This document shows, in pieces, positions 17,479-26,171 of a stretch of DNA of 64,000 nucleotides. Location: positions 62,001 to 126,000 of the forward strand of contig JAFGLW010000007.1 in NCBI GenBank assembly GCA_016927905.1, in the 5' to 3' direction. Every line of letters begins with the position of its first letter. Position 1 is the first letter of the stretch. The position numbers and the translations under genes were made by a program. The notes beneath the pieces were generated by a model, which saw only the letters and a list, made by a program, of their open reading frames with translations, was not told where the DNA came from and did no database searches. This stretch comes from a candidate division CSSED10-310 bacterium (GTDB lineage: Bacteria; CSSED10-310; JAFGJC01).

Positions 17479-20430
17479 TCAGAACGCGTATTTGAAGCTC
17501 AAGCGCCAGGTCCGGGGGGCGGCCCAGGCGTTGGCCTGACCGAACTGCTCGGGTTTGCTGTTGTTGTAGACGTCGGTTTCGCTGGTGATGCACTGGTTGT
17601 CGAGCAGGTTTTCGACGTCGAAGATCACGGTGAGGGCACCCCATTTGCCGAATTTGAAGCTGTTCTGGAGCGACACATCCCAGATATTCACGCCGGGCAG
17701 CTCATAGGTGCCCCGGCCTTCCGGATGGTACCAGGCATAGCTGTTGTAGGGCGGGCGGTGTGTCCAGGTGTTCGGATCGTTCGGATCGTTGGAGGGCTCG
17801 TCGGGATCGAAGGTCTTGGGCGGGATCATTCGTTTGGAGTAGTGGTATCCGCTGCGCCAGAAGGCGTTGACGCCGAAGGATATTTCGTACCAGTCGGTGA
17901 GATCCCAGTGGGTTGAACCGGCGATCTTGAGGTAGTGCCGGCAGGACCATGGCAGCTCGCCGAACAGGTTCTGGGAGGTTGCGTAGGTGTCGTATTGACC
18001 GGAGAACTGGGCGATGCCGGAGTATCCCGGCTGGGCTTCGGTAACGGATCCTTCCGCTTTGGAGTAGGTATAGCTGGCCTGCAGGTCGTAGTTTTTCAAC
18101 CGTGCCTTGGCGTTGATCTCGATTCCGTTGTATTCCCGGGTGGATCCTTCGGCGTTGGTCACGTAATAGAGGTGGTTGGCGTAGTCTTTACCCGGGCGCG
18201 GATCGTATTTCTTGTTGGGATCGAGACCGCTGAAATCGTCCTTCACGCCGCCCAGGTAGGTCCAGGTGATGTTGCCTTCGTCATCGACGAAGATACCGGT
18301 GTCCTCGATCATGTTGTTGGTCTCGCGGTGGGTATAGGTCAGGCCCACCGAGAAATTCTCGAGAACTTCCTGCTCGTATCCGATCATGATTTCATCGGTA
18401 TATTCCGGCTCGACCTCGGGATCGATCAGGTTCCACAGACCGGGCTGGGATTCGGAGGTTGTTCTCCAGTTTGCATCATCGAAGAAAGACTCCTCGTCCG
18501 GGATCCCGTTGCGGTCGTCGTCATGCCACTGCGGGCCGTCATATTCCTGCTCGCGGCTCGCCGTGGTGTCTGCGCTGAACGGCTGGAACATGCCGGGCAG
18601 GGACAGGTCGAACGGATTGTAAAACCGGCCGTAGAATGCATGAACGACGCTTTTGCCTGTGCCGAAAATATCCCAGTTGACACCCAGCCGGGGGGCGATC
18701 ATGTTGTCGAATTTCATGTCGGCGTATCGGTTGAAGGTCCCGTCTGCATTGCGGTAGGAATCCCAGTTCCACTGGCCCCATTCCCAGGCCGGCACGGAGG
18801 AATCGCCGTCGTTGTTGTAGTAGGTGGCGAGTTCATAGCGCACGCCGATATTCAAGGTCACGTTGTCCAGCACCGACCAGTTGTCCTGAATGAAGAAACT
18901 CATGTATTTGCCGGATTCCTCGGCAGCGCCCTCATTCAGATAAACGGTCCGCGTGGCATCCTGCCAGGCATTGGGATCGGTGGGATCGTTGTCGATGGTG
19001 TAGGATGCGCCGCCGTTGAACCACTGGTTCTGTTTCCGAAGAAAATCATGGTATTCGAATCCGGATTTGAATTCGTGGGAACCGGCCAGATCCTCGACGA
19101 AGTAGTTGCCGGTCAGGCTGACCTGGAACCGGTCGCGGTCTTCCTCCACGTTGCTGTCCGAGCTGTTGTAATGCTGGCTGGTGTAAGTATCGAAGAAGTG
19201 AGGATTATCGGTTTTGCCGCTCGATCCATAGTTGTCGAGAATCCCGTAGGTTGCGCCGATCCGGGAGATAAAGAACAGGTTGGAGCTGTACAGCCAGGTC
19301 CATTCCAGTGAATAGAACGGGCCGCCCTGTTCCTGGGTGTTCCAGGTTTCGGGCGTGTTGTACTGGGCATTTCCCGTCCGGTTGTTGATGGTGGCGTCTT
19401 CGCCGGAGTAGTTGACAACGAATTTGTGCGTCTGGGTCGGCTGGAAGGTCAGTTTGGCGTAGGGAAGATGCCATTCGGTGCTCTGGTCGATTCCGACGAG
19501 GTCGTCGGGGTTGTAGAAATCCGCCCCGTAAAATCCGATGGTCTTGCCTTCGGCATCCCGGTCGGAATAGTAGTAGGAAACCATGAACCACAATTTGTCC
19601 TTCAGGATGGGTCCTTCCAGGGTTGCGGTGTAATCCCAGTATTTCTGTTCCGTTTCGGCGATTTCCTGGTCGTAGTCTGAATGCCAGCTGGAGTTGATGT
19701 ATTTCATCCGGAGAATACCGTGGAATTCGTTGCCGCCGGATTTCGTGACGGCGTTCACGATACCGCCCATGGACCGCCCGTATTCGGCCGAGAATCCGCC
19801 GGTCTGAACTTCGACTTCCTCGATGGCGTCGGCGTTCAGGTTGGCGCCGAAAGTCGATGTCACGGGGTCGGTGGTGTCCACGCCGTCAAACAGATACAGG
19901 TTGTCGGTGTTGGCGCCGCCGTGAACCCGGACGTTCCCGCTTCCGGTGATACCGCCCGACATTGAAAATGCCGTGAACAGAGAATCGGATGCCGGGAGCC
20001 GTTCGGTGACGTCCCGTTCGATGGTGGTTTTCACCGTGGCAGCCTTGACATCCAAAACCGGGCTTTCGCCAACGACCACGACGGTTTCCTCGAATGGAGT
20101 CATTTCCATTCCCAGGTCAATCTTGGTCGTGGTGTTGACCGAAACTTTGATCATCTGCTGTTCGATGGTTTTCATTCCCATCAATTCGGCTTTCAGATCG
20201 TAAACACCCGGAGGGAGTTCAGGCATCCGGTACATCCCGTTAGCGCTGGTGGTATCGACTCGTGCACCCGGGAGATTCGAACCGGTAACGGTTATCGTGA
20301 CGCCGGGAATGGGATTCCCGTCGACGTCGGTAACCTTACCGGCGATCACACCGGTTAATGCAGCATATGCCGCCCCGGCACCTACGAGCAGGGCAATCAG
20401 CCCCAATGCGAGAGTTTTGTGAAGGTGCAT
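17479..20430 (-). CDS. Oar-like TonB-dependent outer-membrane receptor with carboxypeptidase-regulatory-like domain
   Basis: The 983-residue receptor starts with a signal peptide (LGLIALLVGAGAAYA), then a beta-sandwich regulatory-like domain at about 28-110 (GVIAGKVTDVDGNPIPGVTI, NGMYRMPELPPGVYDLKAE). A plug follows (LYLFDGVDTTDPVTSTFGAN, then EYGRSMGGIVNAVTKSGGNE) and a long barrel ending in RLSFKYAF. This is the layout of Oar/SusC-like receptors that take up or display large substrates with energy from TonB. The ATG follows a GGAGGAG site. The tandem neighbour is a paralogue missing the sandwich domain. A TPR protein gene with the same kind of sandwich lies just upstream in the same orientation. 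The substrate is unknown. Confidence 0.93.
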   Translation of the reverse strand: MHLHKTLALGLIALLVGAGAAYAALTGVIAGKVTDVDGNPIPGVTITVTGSNLPGARVDTTSANGMYRMPELPPGVYDLKAELMGMKTIEQQMIKVSVNTTTKIDLGMEMTPFEETVVVVGESPVLDVKAATVKTTIERDVTERLPASDSLFTAFSMSGGITGSGNVRVHGGANTDNLYLFDGVDTTDPVTSTFGANLNADAIEEVEVQTGGFSAEYGRSMGGIVNAVTKSGGNEFHGILRMKYINSSWHSDYDQEIAETEQKYWDYTATLEGPILKDKLWFMVSYYYSDRDAEGKTIGFYGADFYNPDDLVGIDQSTEWHLPYAKLTFQPTQTHKFVVNYSGEDATINNRTGNAQYNTPETWNTQEQGGPFYSLEWTWLYSSNLFFISRIGATYGILDNYGSSGKTDNPHFFDTYTSQHYNSSDSNVEEDRDRFQVSLTGNYFVEDLAGSHEFKSGFEYHDFLRKQNQWFNGGASYTIDNDPTDPNAWQDATRTVYLNEGAAEESGKYMSFFIQDNWSVLDNVTLNIGVRYELATYYNNDGDSSVPAWEWGQWNWDSYRNADGTFNRYADMKFDNMIAPRLGVNWDIFGTGKSVVHAFYGRFYNPFDLSLPGMFQPFSADTTASREQEYDGPQWHDDDRNGIPDEESFFDDANWRTTSESQPGLWNLIDPEVEPEYTDEIMIGYEQEVLENFSVGLTYTHRETNNMIEDTGIFVDDEGNITWTYLGGVKDDFSGLDPNKKYDPRPGKDYANHLYYVTNAEGSTREYNGIEINAKARLKNYDLQASYTYSKAEGSVTEAQPGYSGIAQFSGQYDTYATSQNLFGELPWSCRHYLKIAGSTHWDLTDWYEISFGVNAFWRSGYHYSKRMIPPKTFDPDEPSNDPNDPNTWTHRPPYNSYAWYHPEGRGTYELPGVNIWDVSLQNSFKFGKWGALTVIFDVENLLDNQCITSETDVYNNSKPEQFGQANAWAAPRTWRLSFKYAF

Positions 20431-20455
20431 AACGTAACTCCTCCTTTAAGTTGAT

Positions 20456-20485
20456 GTTATAGTGTCTCCCAAACTTGTTTGCGAA
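20456..20485 (-). promoter_or_regulatory. Candidate promoter of the larger TonB receptor gene
   Basis: On the minus strand TTCGCA and TATAAC are spaced by 18 bases, and the -10 lies about 26 bases before the ATG. It lies between the hairpin after the TPR gene and the receptor start. Confidence 0.45.
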
Positions 20486-20505
20486 GTAAATTCGCGACCT
20501 CCCCA

Positions 20506-20534
20506 AAGCCGCCCCCTTGTTTCCGGGCGGCCTT
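20506..20534 (-). terminator. GC-rich hairpin directly after the TPR gene
   Basis: GCCGCCC pairs with GGGCGGC across a ten-base loop starting at the TPR stop codon. Only three T residues follow, so termination may be partial and allow some read-through into the receptor gene. Confidence 0.5.
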
Positions 20535-21538
20535 CATTTCTTTCCAACCATTTCAGTCAGTAATTTAACCGTATCTTCGGCCATTTTCAACTTTTCCGCG
20601 TCGGCAGCCTCATCTTTTTTCAATTCTGTCAGGAATTCCGTGTAGATTTCCAGGCCCTTTACGTAATCTTTCTTCTGGATATAAATATCTCCCAGAAGAT
20701 TCAATGCGTCCTGGCTGCCCGGAAACGCCTTGCGGCATTTTTCGAGCCAGGCGATCGCCCCGTCAAAATGATCATAGTGGATTTCTATGTTGGCCAGGTT
20801 GTAATAAATCATGGGATCGGGTTGTGTTTCCACCAGCTCCGACCAGGCGGTTCTGGCCTTTTCATAATCCTTTTCAATCATGTAACAAGCGCCCAGTATG
20901 CGATTGGTGTCGGCCTTGAAGTCTTGGGCCGTATCCAGTTCCCTGGCCTTCAGCAGGTATTCCTTGGTTTTGGCGGTATCATGGTCGCTGAACGCGAACT
21001 GCCCGAGAAGCAGGTAATCCAGGGGTGAAACATTCGAATCCAGCCCGATGGCTTCGGTGAATTTCTGTCTGGCCAGCTCGATATCGCCCGCCTGGTAGGC
21101 CGTGACCCCCGCATTGTGCGCCTCCTGCGCCAGGATCCGGTTCTTCTCTTCCTCCGACAGCTTATCCCATGCTTCGTCATGAGCCTGCTGCCTGGCTTCC
21201 TCGATGGTCAGCATCTCCCACTTGTGCCGGACCCGGATCCCGGCCCGGAGCTTGATGTCGCCCTCCAGGTATTGATAGCCCTCTTTTTCCGCCTTGACAC
21301 GGTACATCACGGGGTCGACGCCGTTCAGGGTGGCTTTCCCCTTTCCGCTGGTTGTGATGGTGTATTCAATTCCCGCAACTTCCTTGCTGGACAATGTGAT
21401 GGTGACACCCTCGATGGGATCGCCCTTCGTATCGGTGATTTCCACGACCAGCCGGCCTTTGATGTCGGCCGATACGGTCACGGGAAAGCAAAAAGCGCCC
21501 GCCAGCAGAAAATAGCAAATCCAGCACCGTTTCACCAT
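20534..21538 (-). CDS. Exported TPR protein with N-terminal regulatory-like sandwich domain
   Basis: The ATG at 21538 (GAGGAG site upstream) gives 334 residues with a signal peptide (CYFLLAGAFCFPVTVSA). Residues about 25-105 form a carboxypeptidase-regulatory-like domain (VVEITDTKGDPIEGVTITL, YRVKAEKEGYQYLEGDI). A charged coiled region follows (EEARQQAHDEAWDKLSEEEK), then four or five tetratricopeptide units, for example HNAGVTAYQAGDIELARQKF and DALNLLGDIYIQKKDYVKGL. Such proteins scaffold envelope complexes. Its position upstream of an Oar-like receptor with the same sandwich fold suggests a functional link, which is inference. A well-formed TTGACA promoter precedes it. Confidence 0.85.
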   Translation of the reverse strand: MVKRCWICYFLLAGAFCFPVTVSADIKGRLVVEITDTKGDPIEGVTITLSSKEVAGIEYTITTSGKGKATLNGVDPVMYRVKAEKEGYQYLEGDIKLRAGIRVRHKWEMLTIEEARQQAHDEAWDKLSEEEKNRILAQEAHNAGVTAYQAGDIELARQKFTEAIGLDSNVSPLDYLLLGQFAFSDHDTAKTKEYLLKARELDTAQDFKADTNRILGACYMIEKDYEKARTAWSELVETQPDPMIYYNLANIEIHYDHFDGAIAWLEKCRKAFPGSQDALNLLGDIYIQKKDYVKGLEIYTEFLTELKKDEAADAEKLKMAEDTVKLLTEMVGKK

Positions 21539-21566
21539 AAAACACTCCTCACTCCAATATTGAAGC

Positions 21567-21595
21567 AACCTACCCCGTTTCGGGTGGCTTGTCAA
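21567..21595 (-). promoter_or_regulatory. Sigma70-type promoter of the TPR gene
   Basis: A perfect TTGACA on the minus strand is followed after 17 bases by TAGGTT, about 28 bases before the ATG. This is one of the clearest promoters in the window. Confidence 0.65.
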
Positions 21596-21703
21596 GCCTT
21601 ATCAAACAATCACGCAATCCCGACGGAACGAAAACCTCCGAGAGAGATTATATATAAAAACAGGCATCTTGTCATTATTCAAAATGTTTAAAACAATAAA
21701 AAG

Positions 21704-22201
21704 TCAAACCTGCAGCATCCAGCGCACCAGGTTCAGTGCCAGCGCACCCTGAATTCCCGAAACCGCATCGTCCAGCATGATTCCCCATCCTCCCGGGCAA
21801 ACCCGGTCGATGAATCCGGCGGGCCAGATTTTCAGGATATCCAGAACGCGGGAAACGATGAATCCAGCCGCGAGCCAGTGCCAGGTGAGCGGAAGGAAAC
21901 TCATGGTGATCAGATACCCGGTTATCTCGTCGATCACGATTTTTCCGGGATCTTTCTGCCGGAAGAATTTCGATGCGAGGCCGGAAGCCCAGACGCCCGC
22001 GGCGAAGCAGGCTGCGGTCCCCGACAGATATAATACCGGCTGGGAGATTCCGGTTCGGGAAGCCATTCCGGTTCCGGCGGAATTCAGGATAACGCAAAGA
22101 ATGATGCCCCAGACGGAGCCGACCGTGCCCGGGGCGACCGGAGCATAACCGGCACCGGCGCCGGTGGAAATGAGAACTGCCAGCCTGATTTTGAATTTCA
22201 T
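21704..22201 (-). CDS. pgpA: Phosphatidylglycerophosphatase A
   Basis: The 165-residue membrane protein should remove the phosphate from phosphatidylglycerophosphate to give phosphatidylglycerol. The family signature GAGAGYAPVAPGTVGSVWG lies at the N terminus, followed by the acidic motif DPGKIVIDEITGYLI mid-protein and GGWGIMLDDAVSGIQGALALN near the C terminus. Four hydrophobic segments fit PgpA. Its ATG overlaps the rimO stop (ATGA), and pgsA, which makes its substrate, lies two genes upstream in the same operon. Length is normal for the family. Confidence 0.93.
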   Translation of the reverse strand: MKFKIRLAVLISTGAGAGYAPVAPGTVGSVWGIILCVILNSAGTGMASRTGISQPVLYLSGTAACFAAGVWASGLASKFFRQKDPGKIVIDEITGYLITMSFLPLTWHWLAAGFIVSRVLDILKIWPAGFIDRVCPGGWGIMLDDAVSGIQGALALNLVRWMLQV

Positions 22202-23538
22202 GAAATCGCCCGATCCGCAGGCAGCGGTTCCGCAAAGAAGTCGTAAGGTTCCGCACGCCGGATGAGCACCGGCAGAACGGTTCCGGAAGGCAGATCACCG
22301 GAAACATGCACAACCGTGTCGATATCCGGCGCCTGCGAATCCATCCGCGCCAGGCTGCAGCCCGGCATCTTGGGATCGGATTCGTCGACGAGCACTTCCA
22401 CCACCCGGTTCAGAAATCGCGAATTCCTGGTTTGAAGATGATCCTGCTGGATCAGCATCAGCCTTTCCCTGCGGAAATCGGCCTCTTGTGGCGAGACATC
22501 CCGGGTCAGGGACTCCGCCGGGGTCCCGGGTTCCGGGGAATAGACGAACACGCCGACATGGTCGAACCACCCTTTTGCAACAAAGGCTTCCAGTTCCGAG
22601 AATGCCTGGACTGATTCGCCGGGGAAACCGGTGATGAAGGTAGTCCGGAGCGCCACATCGGGATTGCAGCCGCGGATGGTCTCGACCAGGCGCCGGTATC
22701 CGTCGGGATTTCCGGTGCGTCCCATGGATTTCAATACGCCCCGGTTCACGTGCTGCAGGGGAACATCCAGGTAATTGCAGATCCGGTCGTGGGAAAAAAT
22801 GCAGTTCAGAAGGGTCGGATCGATGCGGTCCGGATGCAGGTACAGGAGCCGGATCCTGTATATCTCCTGCAGATCGGCCAGCCGATCCAGCAGTCCGGCA
22901 AGCCCGGGCGATTCGGAACGATCCCGTCCGTAGCGGGTATTGTCCTGGGAGATCAGGATCACTTCGCGGGTTCCGGCGCGCGCCAGGGATTTCATTTCCC
23001 GGAGAACGGAGGCCGGGTGTTTGCTGCGGTAGGGTCCCCGAATGGCGGGAATCCGGCAGAAGGAGCACCGGTTGTCGCATCCGTCCGCGATTTTGACATA
23101 AGCATAGGCGGCGGGTGTGATGCGCACCCGCCGGCAGGACGGGTGATAACCCGGGGGCGGGAATGCCGCCGATCGCCGGCAGGATCGGATTTTCCCGGAA
23201 ACGAGTCGTTCGATACGGTCCATTCTGAACGGGGACAGAAACCCATCCACGAACGGGGCTTCCCGGTGCACCAGGTCGCGGTCGAGGTCCGCCATGCAAC
23301 CGGCCACGATCAGCCGCTTGAGGCGGCCCCGGGCACGGTAGCCGTTCATGTCGCGGATAACCTGGAGCGATTCGTCCCGGGCGCTTTCGATGAATCCGCA
23401 GGTGTTGACGATGATGGCATCGGCCTCCTCCGGCCTTGCTGTGAACACAAATCCGGCCCTCTTGAGTCTGCCCAGGATATATTCCGAATCCTCCGTATTC
23501 TTAACACAACCCAGGCTGGCCAGAGCGACCGTTTTCAC
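22198..23538 (-). CDS. rimO: Ribosomal protein S12 methylthiotransferase RimO
   Basis: This radical SAM enzyme of about 446 residues adds a methylthio group to the conserved aspartate of ribosomal protein S12. The N-terminal UPF0004 domain supplies three cysteines for the auxiliary iron-sulfur cluster (LGCVKN, NTCGF, AGCMAD). The radical SAM triad is CDNRCSFCRIPAIRGPYRS, and a TRAM-like domain ends the protein. GCVKN and IPAIRGP fit RimO rather than MiaB. I chose the GTG at 23538 (reading MKTVALASLG), 17 bases after the pgsA stop; a GTG at 23571 would overlap pgsA. pgsA-rimO neighbourhood is common in bacteria. Confidence 0.9.
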   Translation of the reverse strand: MKTVALASLGCVKNTEDSEYILGRLKRAGFVFTARPEEADAIIVNTCGFIESARDESLQVIRDMNGYRARGRLKRLIVAGCMADLDRDLVHREAPFVDGFLSPFRMDRIERLVSGKIRSCRRSAAFPPPGYHPSCRRVRITPAAYAYVKIADGCDNRCSFCRIPAIRGPYRSKHPASVLREMKSLARAGTREVILISQDNTRYGRDRSESPGLAGLLDRLADLQEIYRIRLLYLHPDRIDPTLLNCIFSHDRICNYLDVPLQHVNRGVLKSMGRTGNPDGYRRLVETIRGCNPDVALRTTFITGFPGESVQAFSELEAFVAKGWFDHVGVFVYSPEPGTPAESLTRDVSPQEADFRRERLMLIQQDHLQTRNSRFLNRVVEVLVDESDPKMPGCSLARMDSQAPDIDTVVHVSGDLPSGTVLPVLIRRAEPYDFFAEPLPADRAIS

Positions 23539-23554
23539 GGGATCCGCGACGGCA

Positions 23555-24136
23555 TCATTTCTGGATTTCACGGAGGGTGTGCCGGCATGAATGGATGTAA
23601 TCGAACATGGAATAAAGGGTGATGACCACCACGATGAGCATGACCGTCCAGTTGATCTGAAGGTAGGGAAACGCCGGAAACCAGTATGACAGCCACCGGG
23701 ATACCAGGACAATGAAGATGGCCGTGGCCTGGGCAACCGCCTTGATCTTTCCGCTTCTCCGGGCGGCCAGAACGATGTTTTCTCCCCGCATGAGCAGCCT
23801 GAGAAAGGAAATGATGGCTTCCCGGTAAAAAATAATGACCACCATGTAGGCGGGTACGAGTTCCAGCCACCAGAATCCGAAAAACAGCGTGAATCGGCTC
23901 ACATAGTCGGCAAACGGATCGAACAGTTTCCCGAAATCGCTGACTTCCAGCCGGGACCGGGCCAGAGCGCCGTCCACCGCATCGGTTATTTCGGCGATGG
24001 TCACCAGTACAATCAGAATGGTGGTGATGAGCAGCGTGGTGAAGGGTTTGCCGGAGGATTTATCGATCCAGAACAGGCCGAAATACACCGGAGCCATGGT
24101 CAGGCGGATGAACGTCAGTCGATTGGCCAGCGTCAT
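23555..24136 (-). CDS. pgsA: CDP-diacylglycerol-glycerol-3-phosphate 3-phosphatidyltransferase
   Basis: The 193-residue polytopic enzyme condenses CDP-diacylglycerol with glycerol 3-phosphate to form phosphatidylglycerophosphate. The full CDP-alcohol phosphotransferase motif is visible: D52 and D55-G56 in TDAVDGALAR, R60, then G69 in SDFGKLFDPFAD with D73 and D77. The start at 24136 overlaps the stop of the upstream radical SAM gene (ATGA); an upstream in-frame ATG would add 18 polar residues inside that gene. rimO and pgpA follow, so the two successive steps of phosphatidylglycerol synthesis share one operon. Confidence 0.93.
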   Translation of the reverse strand: MTLANRLTFIRLTMAPVYFGLFWIDKSSGKPFTTLLITTILIVLVTIAEITDAVDGALARSRLEVSDFGKLFDPFADYVSRFTLFFGFWWLELVPAYMVVIIFYREAIISFLRLLMRGENIVLAARRSGKIKAVAQATAIFIVLVSRWLSYWFPAFPYLQINWTVMLIVVVITLYSMFDYIHSCRHTLREIQK

Positions 24137-25470
24137 TTGGCTGAATTCTCCCCGCGTTTTTGTCCCCTCATCCTGTTCTTCAGTTTCCACAACCCGCTGT
24201 AAACATTGAACAACATATCCAGGTACCGGGTGGATGGATTGGAATAAAAAAGCGTCCGCAATTCCCGGGTGGTTTCCGGCAGAAGACAGGTCGACGGATC
24301 GATAATACCGTCATCGACGGCTCTCTGCCAGAGGGGTGTATGCGGTTCAATCCGCGGATTTCCGAAGATGATTCCACCCACGTTTTTCCCCTTGAACAGC
24401 CTGCATTTGACGGTGAACCACAGCATGCGTACGAATGTTCCCAGGGTCTGATCCGGCGGATTCCAGAAAAAATTGAATGCGACCCGGATACCCGGAACGG
24501 ATCTGGCCGTTTCCAGCACATTGTGGATATCCTCCGGAACGATGGATTTCCCGAGGGCTTTCAGTGTATTCCGGCTGAATCCGTCCGGAGAGAAGGAAAA
24601 TTCCGAGCAGCCGGTTTGCCGGCACAACTCGGCAAACCCGGAATCGAAGCCGATTTCGGTGAACCATCCGCGCCATTTCAGTTTGATCCCGCGGGCGCGA
24701 ACCGCCTCCAGGATTTCCACTGTACGGTCTCTGGGGAGATTGAACAGGCCGTCGACGAAAGTCACTTCATGCACGCCGTACCGGTCCAGTTCTTCCAGTT
24801 CCCGGATGATTTCCGGCACCGGTCTCAACCGGTAATACCGGCCGTTCAGGTGGGGGTAGGTGCAGTATGCACAGGTGAGGGGGCATCCCCGTTTCGTCTG
24901 GATGCCCACACCGCCGCCCGGTTCATAGGGTTTGGGATCGAGCAGATCATATCCGGGCAGGGGAAGATGGTCCAGGTCGGGAAACGGGGGATTCCCGGAG
25001 AACCGGATCCGGCCGTTATGGCGGTAATAAATGCCCGGGGTCGATTCCGGATGCCCGGGATTCAGGAGATACGACCGGAGCGTGTTTTCGGCCTCCAGGA
25101 TAACTCCCGCATCCACCCCGGGATTTCCGGTCATGATTTCCCGGGGAAACAGGGAAAAGCCGGATCCCCCCAGGATGATCCGGGCATTGGGGGCCAGGGA
25201 CCGGATGCCTTTGAGATAGTCCTTCAGATACCGGTAATAGTATACCAGATCCCGTTTCATCTGGCTGTCGATATTCCGGATGGATACACCGATCACATCG
25301 GGTTCGAACTCCCGGACAACCGGTTCCACCGGAGGGGACTCCGGCAGATTCGGGTCGGCCAGCCGCACCGGGCCGACATCTTGGATGCAGGCCGCCAAGG
25401 TGGCGATGCCCAGGGGGTAGATCGGCTGTTCCCGGCGGCCGAGGGGAGCTTGCAGAAGTAATGTTCGCAT
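24133..25470 (-). CDS. B12-binding-type radical SAM protein
   Basis: The 445-residue protein begins with a Rossmann-like cobalamin-binding-type domain (YPLGIATLAACIQDVG, VIGVSIRNID, RIILGGSGFSLFP). An Elp3-like radical SAM core follows, with the cluster motif CPLTCAYC near 200. The DxHxxG residues of true cobalamin ligation are not evident, so B12 use is uncertain. A C-terminal region (RIEPHTPLWQRAVDDGII) is typical of the large BchE-like group whose members methylate or rearrange lipids, hopanoids and other metabolites. Its stop overlaps pgsA, so an envelope-lipid substrate is conceivable, but that is inference. Confidence 0.82.
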   Translation of the reverse strand: MRTLLLQAPLGRREQPIYPLGIATLAACIQDVGPVRLADPNLPESPPVEPVVREFEPDVIGVSIRNIDSQMKRDLVYYYRYLKDYLKGIRSLAPNARIILGGSGFSLFPREIMTGNPGVDAGVILEAENTLRSYLLNPGHPESTPGIYYRHNGRIRFSGNPPFPDLDHLPLPGYDLLDPKPYEPGGGVGIQTKRGCPLTCAYCTYPHLNGRYYRLRPVPEIIRELEELDRYGVHEVTFVDGLFNLPRDRTVEILEAVRARGIKLKWRGWFTEIGFDSGFAELCRQTGCSEFSFSPDGFSRNTLKALGKSIVPEDIHNVLETARSVPGIRVAFNFFWNPPDQTLGTFVRMLWFTVKCRLFKGKNVGGIIFGNPRIEPHTPLWQRAVDDGIIDPSTCLLPETTRELRTLFYSNPSTRYLDMLFNVYSGLWKLKNRMRGQKRGENSAK

Positions 25471-25491
25471 GAGATGAGTGCAGCGGGGGGA

Positions 25492-26055
25492 TTATCGCTG
25501 TTTCCGGGTTATCTTCTGTTCGGGCAGTATTCTCCGGATCAGTTCAACGATGTTGGACAAGAGTTGATCCCGGTTCTGCTCCGTAACCGTCACCCGAACG
25601 ATATCCGAGCGGTTTGCTATGGCGTTGATGAAAGGGCTGGCGAAGTTCTGCATCGAGCCGAATACCGGTTTGCCGGAATCGAGAGCCCGAGCGACAATGT
25701 CCCGGAATTCAATGGAAAAACACTCCATTTTTCCGATCTCGTCGATGACGATGAGATCACTCTTTTCCAGCGCTTCTTTCAATGTCGGAACGGCCAGATC
25801 CGTCATCACATTCAGGTCGACACCGTATTTGCCGACTTTATAGGAACTTTTTTTGTTGACGTGAGCCAGGACGGATTGTCTTCCGTCCAGGGTGATCAGC
25901 TGGAATCCCTTCCTGGTTTTTCCCGATTTGATTTCCTGTGTATAAAAACCCCCTGCATTCAGGTGGAGCAGTTCAAGGACTTTATGGATCAGCGTGGTCT
26001 TGCCGACACCCGGTTCACCGGTCAGCAGCACATTGGTAATGGTTGCAGCGCTCAT
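25492..26055 (-). CDS. THEP1-family nucleoside-triphosphatase
   Basis: The 187-residue P-loop protein has a Walker A GEPGVGKTT at 13-21, AGGFYTQEI near 34 typical of THEP1/NTPCR enzymes, and the Walker B-like LIVIDEIGKME near 103. THEP1 proteins hydrolyse nucleoside triphosphates with broad specificity in vitro, and their cellular role is unsettled. The ATG follows a GGAGGGAGGG site. It is the first gene of the operon leading to the radical SAM protein, pgsA, rimO and pgpA; the gap to the next gene is 21 bases. Confidence 0.88.
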   Translation of the reverse strand: MSAATITNVLLTGEPGVGKTTLIHKVLELLHLNAGGFYTQEIKSGKTRKGFQLITLDGRQSVLAHVNKKSSYKVGKYGVDLNVMTDLAVPTLKEALEKSDLIVIDEIGKMECFSIEFRDIVARALDSGKPVFGSMQNFASPFINAIANRSDIVRVTVTEQNRDQLLSNIVELIRRILPEQKITRKQR

Positions 26056-26078
26056 CGGACCCTCCCTCCTTGGTTAGG

Positions 26079-26144
26079 CCGCCTCAGAACTCAATTTATT
26101 AATCATTCTGACCGGTCCTGTCAAATCGGAATCCGCTGAGGCGG
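26079..26144. repeat. Inverted repeat flanking the THEP1 promoter
   Basis: CCGCCTCAG at 26079-26087 and CTGAGGCGG at 26136-26144 are perfect reverse complements. The sigma70-like promoter of the NTPase gene lies entirely between them. They could be paired operator half-sites or simply a hairpin; no regulator is identified. Confidence 0.6.
26096..26124 (-). promoter_or_regulatory. Sigma70-type promoter of the THEP1-pgsA-rimO-pgpA operon
   Basis: On the minus strand a perfect TTGACA is followed after 17 bases by TAATAA, about 40 bases upstream of the ATG. Confidence 0.62.
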
Positions 26145-26171
26145 GAGGGAGGCGGCGGAGGTTGACCGGTT

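Noticed and set aside
17935-19311. A 458-codon plus-strand frame inside the larger TonB receptor
   Set aside because: It is antisense to a clear receptor gene, and its valine/glycine-rich composition is typical of shadows.
24160-25461. A 433-codon plus-strand frame opposite the radical SAM gene
   Set aside because: The minus strand has the CxxxCxxC motif and an ATGA overlap with pgsA; the plus frame has no recognisable content.
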